Shown here in pieces: positions 42,058 through 50,474 of a DNA stretch of 50,474 nucleotides (position 1 is its first letter; each line of letters starts with the position of its first letter). A program made the translations under genes and the position numbers. Source of the DNA: an uncultured Pseudomonadota bacterium (lineage in GTDB: Bacteria; Desulfobacterota; Desulfobulbia; Desulfobulbales; Desulfurivibrionaceae); contig CALMMG010000169.1 of assembly GCA_937868185.1 (NCBI GenBank), positions 1 to 50,474 on the forward strand, given 5' to 3'. The notes beneath the pieces were generated by a model. The model was not told where the DNA came from, did no database searches, and saw only the letters and a program-made list of their open reading frames with translations.

Positions 42058-42585
42058 ATGGACAGCAAAATCACAATCGGCATCAGTGCCTGTCTCTTCG
42101 GCCAAAATACCCGCTACGACGGCGGCAACCGGCATGAACCTCTGCTTATCGCAGCCCTGAGCCAAATCGTCACCCTGGTGCCGCTCTGCCCGGAGGCGGA
42201 ATGCGGCCTGGGCATCCCCCGTGAGCCCATGCGCCTTGAGGGAAATCCTAAAAACCCGAGGCTGATGACCATCACCACCCGATGCGACCTGAGCGAACGG
42301 CTGCAGATCTGGTCCGCCCTGCAGATGGATGTGCTGGCAAGGAAAGGTGTTAGCGGCCTGATTCTCAAGGCCCGTTCTCCCTCCTGCGGTAGACAGGTGG
42401 CGGTGCATGGAATAGGGGAGGGGGAAACCCCACACAGCCCCGGCCTTTTTGCCCGCGCCTGGCAAGAGCGCTTTCCTGACCTGCCCATTGCCGACGAGGA
42501 GGAGCTGCGCGACCCAGGCCGGCTGGAAAATTTTCTCAAACACCTCACCGAAGAAAAACCGAACCGTCAGGAGAAACAGCGATGA
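42058..42585 (+). CDS. DUF523/TudS-like [4Fe-4S] protein
   Basis: A 175-residue member of the DUF523 family, which includes the thiouracil desulfidase TudS. Conserved cysteines: C12 (ISACLFG), C44 and C49 (LCPEAECGLGIPREP) and C110 (ARSPSCG); three of these are expected to hold a [4Fe-4S] cluster with one open iron site that takes up sulfide. The last ~25 residues are a charged tail. The gene stop overlaps the ald start by four bases. Physiological substrate is uncertain; removal of sulfur from a thiolated base or amino-acid derivative is the precedent. Confidence 0.88.
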   Translation: MDSKITIGISACLFGQNTRYDGGNRHEPLLIAALSQIVTLVPLCPEAECGLGIPREPMRLEGNPKNPRLMTITTRCDLSERLQIWSALQMDVLARKGVSGLILKARSPSCGRQVAVHGIGEGETPHSPGLFARAWQERFPDLPIADEEELRDPGRLENFLKHLTEEKPNRQEKQR

Positions 42586-43688
42586 TTATCGGCATACCGA
42601 AAGAGATCAAGGAAAAAGAGTTCCGCGTGGGCATCGTGCCGTCCGGAGTCAAGGCTCTGGTGCAAGCCGGACATGCGGTGCTGATCGAAAAAGGGGCCGG
42701 GGAAGGCAGCGGCATAACTGACCAACAGTACAGTGACGCCGGAGCGAGCCTGGCTCCCTCTGCCCTCGAGGTCTGGACAAAAGCCGATCTGGTCATGAAG
42801 GTCAAGGAGCCGCTGCCGCCGGAATATCCGCTGCTGCGGTCGGGGTTGATCCTTTACACCTACCTCCATCTGGCCCCACTCCCGGAGCTGACCCAGGTGC
42901 TGCTCGATGCCCAGGTGACCGGGGTAGCCTATGAGACGGTGCAGCTCGATAATGGCACGTTGCCGCTCTTGGCCCCCATGAGCCAGGTGGCTGGACGTAT
43001 GGCCATTCAGGTGGGCGCCCATTTTCTGGAAAAAGAGGCGGGCGGGCGCGGAGTGCTGCTAGCCGGGGTGCCCGGCGTAGCACCTGGGCATGTCACCATC
43101 CTGGGGAGTGGGACCGTGGCTGTCAATGCGGCGCAGATGGCCATGGGGCTTGGCGCGCAAACAACCATCATCGGCCGCAACCTGCGCCGCCTTGCCGAGT
43201 TGGACGACCTGTTTCAAGGCCGCCTCGTTACCCTGGCCAGCAGCCAGCAAACCATCGAGGAAGAACTTGCCCAAGCCGATCTGGTGGTGGGCGCCGTGCT
43301 GGTACCAGGCGCGCGGGCGCCAAAGCTGATCAGCCGGAAAATGCTCAGTCTAATGCAACCCGGGGCGGTCATCGTCGATGTGGCCATCGATCAGGGCGGC
43401 TGCGCTGAGACCTCCCGCCCCACCTATCATTCCGCTCCGGTCTATACGGTGGACTCCATCATCCATTATTGCGTGGCCAACATGCCGGGGGCGGTGCCGC
43501 GCACCTCAACCTTTGCCCTGACCAACGCCACCTTGCCCTATACCCTGGCCATGGCGAACAAGGGACTCGACCGCGCCATGCGAGAAGACCGCGCTTTAAT
43601 GCGGGGGATAAACGTGTATCAGGGAAAACTTGCCAGCCAGGAGGTGGCACAATCGCAGGGCAGGGAGTGGAGCGAGATGTGTTTTTGA
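42582..43688 (+). CDS. ald: Alanine dehydrogenase
   Basis: A 368-residue NAD-dependent alanine dehydrogenase that interconverts L-alanine and pyruvate plus ammonia. Signatures: MIIGIPKEIKEKEFRVGIVPSGV with the pyruvate-binding Arg, VMKVKEP with the catalytic Lys, YLHLAP with the catalytic His, and the NAD motif ILGSGTVAVNAAQMAMGLGA. The C-terminal VDVAIDQGGCAETSRPT stretch is typical. It overlaps the TudS-like gene by four bases with AGGAG upstream, so the two are translated together; an enzymatic link between them is not obvious. Confidence 0.96.
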   Translation: MIIGIPKEIKEKEFRVGIVPSGVKALVQAGHAVLIEKGAGEGSGITDQQYSDAGASLAPSALEVWTKADLVMKVKEPLPPEYPLLRSGLILYTYLHLAPLPELTQVLLDAQVTGVAYETVQLDNGTLPLLAPMSQVAGRMAIQVGAHFLEKEAGGRGVLLAGVPGVAPGHVTILGSGTVAVNAAQMAMGLGAQTTIIGRNLRRLAELDDLFQGRLVTLASSQQTIEEELAQADLVVGAVLVPGARAPKLISRKMLSLMQPGAVIVDVAIDQGGCAETSRPTYHSAPVYTVDSIIHYCVANMPGAVPRTSTFALTNATLPYTLAMANKGLDRAMREDRALMRGINVYQGKLASQEVAQSQGREWSEMCF

Positions 43689-43723
43689 GCGTGCCTTGTC
43701 CGGGCGTTATCGCTTGATCCGGT

Positions 43724-44329
43724 TTATCCTTGGCTGCGCAACGCCGCCAACTGTCGATCGTGCGTTTTTTCCAGCAGGAACAGGGCCAGGATCGCGCCCA
43801 ACAGAGCAAAGGCCATGTCGGACTGGGTGTCCCAGACATAGCCCTGGGTGGCAAGAAAGGCATCGGCCCCAGTGCCGGAGAGCACTGCCACCCACCACTC
43901 GATCAACTCATAGAAAGCGCTGATCGCCAAACAAACAGAGACCACCAGAAAATTGAGCCAGGTGCGCCCATTGACCACCGCCTTGCGGAGCAAGATCTCC
44001 CGGGTCACCATGGCCGGGATGAAGCCCTGGGCAAAATGGCCCAGCTTGTCGTAGTTGTTGCGTGGCCAGCCCAACACCTCCTTGAGCCAGTTAAAAAATG
44101 GCTCCTCACCGTAGGTGTAATGGCCGCCTTGCATCAGGATCAGGCTATGGACCAGAATCAAAGTATAAACAAGGGGGGTCAACGGAAAGCGACGACGGGT
44201 GAAAGCCATCACCACAACCGCGATCAGGGCAGGCAACACCTCCAGAAACCAGGTGTAGAAATCTTTTGGCGCAATGGCTGAGCAGACCAGCGCCGTCAAA
44301 TAGATGGCGACCCAGGCAATGGTTCTCAT
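43724..44329 (-). CDS. DUF2238 (YjdF-like) membrane protein
   Basis: A 201-residue inner-membrane protein with about five or six TM helices. Family patterns: HYTYGEEPFFNWLKE, NNYDKLGHFAQGFIPA and FYELIEWW, with a conserved GYVWDTQSDM near the end. Clustered His, Asp and Glu residues within the membrane region suggest an enzyme or metal site, but no function is established. GAGGAGG precedes the ATG. The start overlaps the stop of the upstream cysteine-containing protein gene by four bases (ATGA), so they form an operon. Confidence 0.87.
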   Translation of the reverse strand: MRTIAWVAIYLTALVCSAIAPKDFYTWFLEVLPALIAVVVMAFTRRRFPLTPLVYTLILVHSLILMQGGHYTYGEEPFFNWLKEVLGWPRNNYDKLGHFAQGFIPAMVTREILLRKAVVNGRTWLNFLVVSVCLAISAFYELIEWWVAVLSGTGADAFLATQGYVWDTQSDMAFALLGAILALFLLEKTHDRQLAALRSQG

Positions 44330-44928
44330 GGTGCCTCCTCTTTTTCAAGATCAGCAAAGGCCCGTCGCACCTCCTCGAGATGGCGTCGATACCCCTCGGC
44401 ATCACCATACTCCAGAAATTTCCCATAGCGGCTGTGCATGGTGGCCAACCGCCGGGCATGCTTGATCGGACACCAAAACTGCTCGGTGCGGGCGGCCACC
44501 TCCTGCACATAGGCGACCAACCCGTTGAAGTAGCTGCAGTACATACAGTTGAACTTCTCGATGATGTTCAGATAGGCCAAGGAATGGCGGTCGATAACGA
44601 TGTAGCGGTGCCGCTTCACCCTGGGGATGCCGTAAATCCGGAAGCACGTTGCCTGAAAAAACGTAACCGAAAGGTCCATAAACAGGGCCGGAATCAGCAT
44701 GACCCAGATGAGCGGCGCGGTGAGGAGGTTGAAAAACGAGGCTTCGGAGAGATACGGAGACAACCGCTGCATCAGAGCCCGATGCTGTTTTTTGACCTCC
44801 GCCTCGAACAGAACCTTTTTGCCGATAACCGTATAGTAAAATTCCGCCTCTTTCTTCTCGATCTCATGGAGGAGCTCTTGCTCAAGCTTCTTCATCGCCT
44901 CAAGCAAGGCCGTTATTCTCGTATCCAT
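44326..44928 (-). CDS. Membrane-associated protein with a CxxC and a third cysteine
   Basis: A 200-residue protein: an N-terminal coiled coil (about 8-55), a hydrophobic segment (about 68-92), and a conserved-looking basic part RIYGIPRVKRHRYIVIDRHSLAYLN followed by C128-x2-C131 (NCMYCSYFNG) and C153 (FWCPIKHAR). I know similar hypothetical proteins but no function. The three cysteines plus nearby His could bind a metal or haem. I chose the ATG at 44928 after GGGAGAG; the frame is open upstream only to a TTG. It is translationally coupled to the DUF2238 gene. Confidence 0.75.
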   Translation of the reverse strand: MDTRITALLEAMKKLEQELLHEIEKKEAEFYYTVIGKKVLFEAEVKKQHRALMQRLSPYLSEASFFNLLTAPLIWVMLIPALFMDLSVTFFQATCFRIYGIPRVKRHRYIVIDRHSLAYLNIIEKFNCMYCSYFNGLVAYVQEVAARTEQFWCPIKHARRLATMHSRYGKFLEYGDAEGYRRHLEEVRRAFADLEKEEAP

Positions 44929-44982
44929 CGCTCTCCCGTGCGCCTCAGTGCCGTGGTTCCAAGTCAAGCCCCCGGCGTATCA

Positions 44983-45021
44983 CAAAAAAAAGCAGGTTGG
45001 TCCAATTGGCCCAACCTGCTT
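44983..45021 (-). terminator. Terminator of the RRM protein gene
   Basis: An 11-bp inverted repeat (44990-45000 with 45011-45021, AAGCAGGTTGG/CCAACCTGCTT) whose loop can itself pair (CCAATTGG). On the minus strand it is followed by TTTTTT. Confidence 0.9.
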
Positions 45022-45058
45022 CCATAATCTCTCGCCTTGCAGCGTTTCCGTGTCCCGA

Positions 45059-45334
45059 TCAATAGCTGGGGCGGCGACGCTTTTTATCTTTTTTCTTCAC
45101 CTCGGCCTGATTCACCTTCAGGTCACGGCCCTTGAGCGAGGTCTTGTTCAGGGCCTTGATCGCCTTGTCCGCCTCGGAGTTGTTGGGCATCTCGATAAAA
45201 CCAAAGCCCTTGGATTGTCCAGAAAACCTATCCTTGACCAAGCTGATGCTGGCGACCTCACCGAAAGCGGAAAACATTTCTTTCAGCTCTTCTTCGGTGA
45301 CCCCAAAAGCAAGATTGCCGATATACATATTCAT
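45059..45334 (-). CDS. Small RRM-type RNA-binding protein
   Basis: A 91-residue protein: a single RNA recognition motif with RNP2 (MYIGNL) at 3-8 and RNP1 (KGFGFIEM) around 42-49, then a basic tail KKKDKKRRRPSY. Such short bacterial RRM proteins are seen in cyanobacteria and Desulfobacterota and are often induced by cold. I chose the ATG at 45334 after GGGAGGATGG rather than earlier in-frame starts. It has its own terminator and is probably monocistronic. Confidence 0.93.
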   Translation of the reverse strand: MNMYIGNLAFGVTEEELKEMFSAFGEVASISLVKDRFSGQSKGFGFIEMPNNSEADKAIKALNKTSLKGRDLKVNQAEVKKKDKKRRRPSY

Positions 45335-45443
45335 TGATCCATCCTCCCTCATGTGCATACATAACAACCGCTATCAAAAAAACCCAACGCACAGAGTTGG
45401 AGGATAGCGCCCCGGCCAACGATTGGCCCATCAGGAGAAGTGC

Positions 45444-45478
45444 AAAAAAATTAAGGGACCGGTGGTGCGCGGCCCCTT
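45444..45478 (-). terminator. Terminator downstream of the first tandem hybrid kinase
   Basis: AAGGG-A-CCG (45453-45461) pairs with CGG-C-CCCTT (45470-45478) with one mismatch. On the minus strand the hairpin is followed by TTAATTTTTTT. It lies about 140 bases past the kinase stop. Confidence 0.65.
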
Positions 45479-45618
45479 TTCACACATCTTCAGGTAATCT
45501 CACAGGGGGTTCTGGCGCCTCCCCAAACGAGAAAAAAACCAGAACCGAATGCGTTCTATAGCACGGATTGGGGTAACTACTCAAGCTTTTTCACGATTTT
45601 ACACATAATGACAACAAG

Positions 45619-47427
45619 TTAAGGAGAAACAGGGGGTAGCCATTGTCCCAATAGCTTGCGCAACAGCTCTTTCTTCACCGGCTTGGCAAGATAGTCATCC
45701 ATGCCCGCCTCCAAGCATTTCTGCCGATCGCCTTCCATGGCGTTGGCGGTCATGGCGATGATCGGCAGCCGCTTTTGGTCTGGAGTTTCCCGGCTGCGGA
45801 AGGTTTTCGTTGCCTGGTAGCCATCCAGCACCGGCATCTGGCAATCCATGAGCACTAGGTCGTAACGTTTCTCTGCCAGGGCAACCAGTGCCTTTTCCCC
45901 GTTCTCGGCAAGATCGACGGTGAGCCCCATACCGGTGAGCATCTTGCTGGCCACCATCTGATTAACCTTGTTATCCTCCACCAGCAGAATACACCCCTGC
46001 AAGGTGCCATCCGGCTGGGGCACGTTATCCTTCTGATCTTGGGGCTGCGTTCCCTCAGCCGCCACTGGAAACTCCAGCTCACACCAGAAAACAGAGCCTT
46101 TGCCCGGCACACTCTCCACCCCGATCTTGCCGCCCATCATCAGGACAAGCTGACGGACAATGGCCAACCCCAGACCGGTGCCACCATACTTGCGCGTGGT
46201 GGAGCCGTCGGCCTGGGTAAAGCTCTGGAACAGGTCTTTCTGCTTTTCTGCAGCGATGCCAATGCCGGTATCACACACTTCAAGCCGCAACATCACGTGG
46301 GAAACACCAACGGACAGGCACTGCACCCGGACCCGGACCTCGCCCTGAGGGGTAAACTTGATGGCGTTGGTCATGAAATTGATCAGTATTTGGCGCATCC
46401 GGGTCGGATCGCCGCGCAGGGTCTCCGGCACCTGGGGATCGATCTCGGCAACCAAAGCAACATTTTTGGCCTGGGCCTGGCTGGCGAGCAGGGTGACCAG
46501 ATCTCCCACCAGGGTGCGCAGACGGAAAGGAATCTCCTCCAGAACCATCTTGCCAGCGGCGATCTTGGAAAAATCAAGAATATCGTTCAAAATACTCAGC
46601 AACGCTTCGGCTGAAGAAGAGGCTGTTTTCACATAATCAAACTGAGCTCCATCCATCTTCGTGTCCTGCAAAAGCTGCAGGGTGCCAAGAATGCCATTCA
46701 TGGGCGTGCGAATCTCGTGACTCATATTAGCGAGAAACTCATCCTTGGCTCGACTGGCTGCCTCGGCTTCTTCGTTGGCTTGGCGGAGATCCCCCACCAG
46801 GGCATCGTTGGCAAACCGCATCTCCAGAGCGGCAACAAGGGCGTCCTGCATACGGATTGCCGAATTGATCAACATCAGGGTGTACAGAATGATAACGGTG
46901 GCCATGATGTCATAAAACTGGCCACCCTGTTTCAGAAGCAAATAGGCAAAGGGCAGCAGGGGGCAGGCCATATAGACAAAATAAAGATTGCGTAAAGGCG
47001 AGAGGATGGGGATGGCCCCGGCAGTAAGCCCCGCAACAATGAAAAATAACGCCATCTGCTCCATCATGGTAGCCGAGGTAAAAAAGAAAATCACCGCCAT
47101 TCCCCACATAACGCCGGTGAAAAATATCAGATAGATGTAGGCATGCACACAGCGCAGCGCTGCAGGCCCACAGGTATTCTTCTGCCTCTGGAAACAGAAG
47201 ATGACACCCAGTTTGGCGAGAAAAAGCACGCTCATGCCAGCCAGCCAGCCTTGCCAAACAGAAGCGGCAATCACCGGCCGCACCATCACACACAAGGCAA
47301 CACCCAGGATAAATGCCGTGATATTGCTGGAGTATCCAGAATCAAGCACCAACCTGACCAGTTCGTGTGTCACCAGCCTGCGGCTTTCTTTGTCCTTACC
47401 GCTGTGATATAGAAAAAATTTGAGCAT
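45619..47427 (-). CDS. Membrane hybrid histidine kinase, tandem copy A
   Basis: A 602-residue hybrid kinase. The N-terminal ~190 residues hold about six TM helices (a 6-TM sensor without a periplasmic domain). A very short linker leads to HisKA with H237 in [12 protein letters not shown], a HATPase domain ([23 protein letters not shown]) and a receiver with acceptor D528 in [11 protein letters not shown]. It is paralogous along its whole length to the kinase at 47622-49508 and lacks exactly 28 residues of that protein's coiled-coil linker. I use the ATG at 47427, the position matching its paralog. A relic of selD lies directly upstream. Confidence 0.9.
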   Translation of the reverse strand: MLKFFLYHSGKDKESRRLVTHELVRLVLDSGYSSNITAFILGVALCVMVRPVIAASVWQGWLAGMSVLFLAKLGVIFCFQRQKNTCGPAALRCVHAYIYLIFFTGVMWGMAVIFFFTSATMMEQMALFFIVAGLTAGAIPILSPLRNLYFVYMACPLLPFAYLLLKQGGQFYDIMATVIILYTLMLINSAIRMQDALVAALEMRFANDALVGDLRQANEEAEAASRAKDEFLANMSHEIRTPMNGILGTLQLLQDTKMDGAQFDYVKTASSSAEALLSILNDILDFSKIAAGKMVLEEIPFRLRTLVGDLVTLLASQAQAKNVALVAEIDPQVPETLRGDPTRMRQILINFMTNAIKFTPQGEVRVRVQCLSVGVSHVMLRLEVCDTGIGIAAEKQKDLFQSFTQADGSTTRKYGGTGLGLAIVRQLVLMMGGKIGVESVPGKGSVFWCELEFPVAAEGTQPQDQKDNVPQPDGTLQGCILLVEDNKVNQMVASKMLTGMGLTVDLAENGEKALVALAEKRYDLVLMDCQMPVLDGYQATKTFRSRETPDQKRLPIIAMTANAMEGDRQKCLEAGMDDYLAKPVKKELLRKLLGQWLPPVSP

Positions 47428-47449
47428 GACTGATGCTATACCCTGTCCA

Positions 47450-47524
47450 TCAGATGATTTCAATGACTCGGATTTACTCGTCGATGATACCGATATTTAA
47501 GGAAACAGTCCTGCTCCTTAACTG
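47450..47524 (-). pseudogene. Decayed remnant of the selD 3' end
   Basis: Read on the minus strand in the selD frame, these 25 codons give [16 protein letters not shown], stop, IRVIEII, stop. The intact SelD ends RLGKRDYPLDFGIIGE...GTIEII, stop. The first 16 codons align without gaps, four codons are deleted, and the last residues IEII and the stop match. The bases after the stop up to the kinase ATG also match the intact locus (shared GGTATAGCATC, same 22-base distance). This shows that the duplicated unit included the selD end. Confidence 0.75.
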
Positions 47525-47621
47525 GCGAAATGGTGCAGAATTCACGGCCGGAAGCGGCTTCTCTCCCCGAGCAAAGACGTCGGCAGTGCCAGACCGACGA
47601 TGTGAGCATAAGGAGAACCAG

Positions 47622-49508
47622 TTAAGAAGAGGTGGCGAGCCATTGTCCCACCAGCTTGTGCAGCAACTCTTTTTTCACCGGTTTGGCAAGATAGTCATCC
47701 ATGCCCGCCTCCAGGCATTTCTGCCGGTCTCCCGTCATGGCATGGGCGGTCATGGCAATAATAGGCAGCCGCCTTGCTCCTTGGGGCTCCAGGTTGCGGA
47801 AGGCGCGCGTTGCTTCGTAGCCATCCATCACCGGCATCTGACAATCCATAAGCACCAGATCGTACCGCTTCTCTGCCAGCGCTGCCAGCGCCTTTTCCCC
47901 ATTCTCGGCAAGATCAACCGTCAACCCCATACCGGTGAGCATCTTGCTAGCCACCATCTGATTGACCTTGTTGTCCTCCACCAGCAGGATACACCCCAGC
48001 AAGGTGCTCTCTGCCTGGGGCAGGTTCTCTTTCTGCGCCTCGGTCTGCATACCAATGGCCGCCACAGGAAAATCAAGCTCGCACCAAAAGACAGAGCCCC
48101 GTCCCAGTTCGCTCTCCACCCCGATCTTGCCGCCCATCATCAGGACAAGCTGACGGACAATGGCCAACCCCAAACCGGTACCGCCATACTTTCGGGTGGT
48201 GGAGCCATCGGCCTGGGAAAAGCTCTTGAACAGGTCTTTCTGTTTTTCCTCCGCAATACCGATGCCGGTATCGCGGATTTCAAGCCGCACGACCACGCGG
48301 GACGCAAAGGCGGAGAGGCATTGCACCCGAACCCGCACCTCGCCCTTCTCAGTGAATTTAATGGCATTGGTCATGAAATTGGTCAGCACCTGCCGCACCC
48401 GGGTCGGGTCACCAAGAAGCACCTCCGGCAACTGTGGATCGATCTCCGCGCTCAAGGCAACATTTTTAGCCTGGGCCTGACTAGCGAGCAAGGTCACCAG
48501 GTCTTCCACTACGGTCCGCAAACTGAAGGGGATATCCTCAAGCACCAGCTTGTGCGCCGCGATCTTGGAAAAATCAAGGATGTCATTCAGGATGGACAGC
48601 AACGCCTCCGCCGAGGAATAGGCGACTTTCACATAGTCGATTTGGCTATCATCCAGTTTCGTGTCCTGCATAAGCTGCAGGGTGCCGAGGATGCCGTTCA
48701 TAGGCGTCCTAATCTCATGGCTCATGTTGGCAAGAAACTCATCCTTGGCCCGGCTGGCTGCCTCGGCAACATCACGGGCCTTAATCAACTCGTCTTCCGT
48801 GGCCTTGCGTCGTTCGTTCTCGGCAATGAGTTCCAGGTTGAGAGATTCGCTTTCCTCGCTGGCCTCCCGGAGGTGCGCCACCAGGGCATCATTGGTAAAC
48901 CGCGCCTCCAAGGCAGAGAACAGAGATTCCTGCATGCGGGTTGCGGAATTGACCAGCACCAAGGTGTAAAAAAGGACGATAATCCCCATGATCAGGTACA
49001 GGTCGCCGCCCTGCTCGAAAAGCCGGTAGGCCAAGGGAAAAAGCGGTAGGCAGATGTACCAGTAGTAGAGCTTCCGCAGAGGCGACAGGATGGGGATGGC
49101 ACCGGCACTGACACCGGCCCCAATGAAAACAATACCCATCTGCTCCAATGTCGCGCCGGGCGGAAAAAAGAAAAATACCGCCAGACCCCAGAAAACACCG
49201 GTGAGAAAAACCAGCCCCACATAGGCGTTCACACAAGGGGAGGTTGTCAGGCCCTGATTCTTTGGCTGTTTCCAATAACACCGAACAACCGCAAGCCTCA
49301 CACCAAAGATGGCCGTCATGCACAGTAGCCAACCGGTCAGCAGATTTAACGGGACAACCTTCTCCAGCATAAGAAAAAGTGCCCACGACAGGACATAGGC
49401 CGCAGTACTACTGGAATAACCGGAATCAAGCACCAGCCTGATCAGTTCATCCGTCACGGGCCCGGAGCGATTTCCCTTATGGTTATAATCCAGAAACAAG
49501 TTGCGCAT
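47622..49508 (-). CDS. Membrane hybrid histidine kinase, tandem copy B (presumed ancestral)
   Basis: A 628-residue hybrid kinase: 6-TM N-terminal sensor (about 1-200), coiled-coil linker (about 222-252), HisKA with H264, HATPase ([23 protein letters not shown]) and a receiver with acceptor D555 ([11 protein letters not shown]). It starts 22 bases after the selD stop, and an in-frame frame-through extends back into selD, but the ATG at 49508 with CAAGG upstream is the natural start. The link with selD may be simple cotranscription. It has no HPt domain, so like copy A it needs an outside relay protein. Confidence 0.9.
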   Translation of the reverse strand: MRNLFLDYNHKGNRSGPVTDELIRLVLDSGYSSSTAAYVLSWALFLMLEKVVPLNLLTGWLLCMTAIFGVRLAVVRCYWKQPKNQGLTTSPCVNAYVGLVFLTGVFWGLAVFFFFPPGATLEQMGIVFIGAGVSAGAIPILSPLRKLYYWYICLPLFPLAYRLFEQGGDLYLIMGIIVLFYTLVLVNSATRMQESLFSALEARFTNDALVAHLREASEESESLNLELIAENERRKATEDELIKARDVAEAASRAKDEFLANMSHEIRTPMNGILGTLQLMQDTKLDDSQIDYVKVAYSSAEALLSILNDILDFSKIAAHKLVLEDIPFSLRTVVEDLVTLLASQAQAKNVALSAEIDPQLPEVLLGDPTRVRQVLTNFMTNAIKFTEKGEVRVRVQCLSAFASRVVVRLEIRDTGIGIAEEKQKDLFKSFSQADGSTTRKYGGTGLGLAIVRQLVLMMGGKIGVESELGRGSVFWCELDFPVAAIGMQTEAQKENLPQAESTLLGCILLVEDNKVNQMVASKMLTGMGLTVDLAENGEKALAALAEKRYDLVLMDCQMPVMDGYEATRAFRNLEPQGARRLPIIAMTAHAMTGDRQKCLEAGMDDYLAKPVKKELLHKLVGQWLATSS

Positions 49509-49530
49509 ATCGGATGCTATACCTTGCCGA

Positions 49531-50474
49531 TCAAATGATTTCAATGGTTCCTGGCTTGCCTGTGACCACCTCGCCGATGATCCCGAAATCCAGGGGATAA
49601 TCCCGTTTGCCCAATCGCTCGGCAATGGAGTTGATCCCCTCGGCAGAGGCAGCAATGAGAAGACCGCCAGAGGTTTGCGGATCGAGAAGGACCATCTCCA
49701 TGGGATCCAGCTCCTCCAGAGCGCTTTTCATATGCGGCGCGTAAAAGGATTTATTTTTGTGGGCCCCTTCCGGGATGATGCCCATGGAGGCATGGTGCAG
49801 GGTTTCCGGCAATATCGGCACGGAGCGGGAATCGATGCGGATGGCCACGCCCGAGGACAACGCCATTTCGTAGAGATGCCCCACCAACCCGAAACCGGTG
49901 ATATCGGTACAGGCATGCGCCCCCACGGTCTGCATGAGCTGAGCCGCCTCCCGGTTCAGGGTGGCCATGACCTGGGTGATCATGGCCTCGGTGCCCTTAG
50001 CGGCCACGCCGCCTTTAAGGGCAGTGGAGAGGATGCCGGTGCCCAGGGGCTTGGTCAGCAGGAGGAGATCGCCCACCCGGGCGCCGGAGTTGAGGATCAC
50101 CCGGTTGGGATGGACCACCCCCGTTACGGAGAGCCCGTATTTCAGCTCGGCGTCTTCGATGGAATGGCCGCCCACCAGCAAGGCCCCAGCCTCCTTGATC
50201 TTGTCCAACCCGCCGCGGAGAATCTCCTGTAGGACGGACCGGCCCAACTCCTTGATGGGAAAGGCCACCAGGTTCATGGCCAGAAGCGGTTTCCCGCCCA
50301 TGGCGTAGACGTCGGAGAGCGCATTGGCTGCCGCCACCTGGCCGAACTGGTAGGGATCGTCGACAATGGGGGTGAAAAAATCCACCGTCTGGATGAGGGC
50401 GGTATCGTCGTTGAGACGGTACACCCCGGCATCCTCGCCCGTTGCCGCGCCCGCGATCAGGTTCGCATCGGTGG
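49531..50474 (-). CDS. selD: Selenide, water dikinase, 5'-truncated by the window edge
   Basis: About 314 residues of SelD, which makes selenophosphate from selenide and ATP for selenocysteine and selenouridine. Motifs: NLIAGAATGEDAGV, TVDFFTPIVDDPYQFGQVAAANALSDVYAMGGKP (read in part), LVGGHSIED, TDITGFGLVGHL and DPQTSGGLL near the C-terminus. The N-terminal glycine-rich loop with the catalytic Cys/Sec and Lys is beyond the window, so I cannot say whether this SelD is itself a selenoprotein. Its presence implies selenium use. The kinase copy B gene follows 22 bases after its stop. Confidence 0.95.
   Translation of the reverse strand, partial: TDANLIAGAATGEDAGVYRLNDDTALIQTVDFFTPIVDDPYQFGQVAAANALSDVYAMGGKPLLAMNLVAFPIKELGRSVLQEILRGGLDKIKEAGALLVGGHSIEDAELKYGLSVTGVVHPNRVILNSGARVGDLLLLTKPLGTGILSTALKGGVAAKGTEAMITQVMATLNREAAQLMQTVGAHACTDITGFGLVGHLYEMALSSGVAIRIDSRSVPILPETLHHASMGIIPEGAHKNKSFYAPHMKSALEELDPMEMVLLDPQTSGGLLIAASAEGINSIAERLGKRDYPLDFGIIGEVVTGKPGTIEII

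Noticed and set aside
47433-49049. 538-codon plus-strand frame opposite the tandem kinases
   Set aside because: Antisense to conserved HATPase and receiver coding sequence; a matching frame on copy A shows it follows the duplicated kinase codons, not its own selection.
1-50474. tRNA, rRNA, insertion sequences and prophage genes
   Set aside because: I saw no cloverleaf-like segments with conserved T-loop, no rRNA signatures, and no transposase, integrase or phage structural proteins on either strand.

Overview
The window looks like chromosomal core from a Gram-negative, high-GC, anaerobic or microaerophilic bacterium. I infer a Desulfobacterota (Desulfobulbales-like) sulfur-cycling lineage. 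The grounds are a low-molecular-weight sirohaem/[4Fe-4S] sulfite reductase-like protein, AcnB, SelD (selenophosphate supply), a DUF523/TudS iron-sulfur protein, a TonB receptor-YfiR-CHASE8 kinase operon and an unusual abundance of hybrid histidine kinases. No phylogenetic computation was possible. I see no rRNA, tRNA, CRISPR array, insertion sequence or prophage.

Layout. 1-5.9 kb: 3' part of acnB, then (transcribed right to left) a small membrane protein, a MerR-type regulator and ftsH; then a YkgJ-type cysteine-cluster protein and rdgB. 6-10.7 kb: the small sulfite reductase-like gene behind an FNR-like palindrome, then M48 peptidase, lemA and an SpmA-SpmB fusion. 10.9-18.6 kb: sensory block of TonB-dependent receptor, YfiR, a CHASE8 hybrid kinase with two receivers, and a PAS-GAF-PAS kinase with a receiver. 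18.7-24.3 kb: a tight five-gene operon of a KamA-type lysine 2,3-aminomutase, two D-Ala-D-Ala-ligase-like ATP-grasp ligases, a GNAT acetyltransferase and a GNAT-histone-deacetylase fusion. 24.3-31.9 kb: ahpC behind a Fur/PerR-like box, aroK-aroC, an unrecognised protein, glgA, gap and a lipoprotein made of two PDZ-containing repeats. 32-41 kb: a diguanylate cyclase convergent with a Lon protease that carries an inserted receiver domain, a 56-residue protein, and a 1,423-residue PPDK-like protein convergent with a CheY-like receiver. 41-50.5 kb: metallo-beta-lactamase-fold hydrolase, TudS-like protein, alanine dehydrogenase, a DUF2238 pair, an RRM protein, two tandem paralogous hybrid kinases and the 3' part of selD.

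The best candidate for an undescribed system is the kamA / ATP-grasp / GNAT / GNAT-HDAC operon. The aminomutase keeps the residues known for lysine, so it could make beta-lysine. Two amide-forming ligases could join it to partners. Acetylation and deacetylation, both encoded in the operon and partly in one polypeptide, could protect, store or activate the product. The second candidate is the Lon protease with a complete, phosphorylatable receiver domain placed exactly between the Lon N-terminal helical region and the AAA+ module, which suggests two-component control of proteolysis.

A third result is evolutionary. The two tandem hybrid kinases arose by a duplication that also copied the end of selD: a decayed, in-frame SelD C-terminal remnant still lies in front of the downstream kinase copy.
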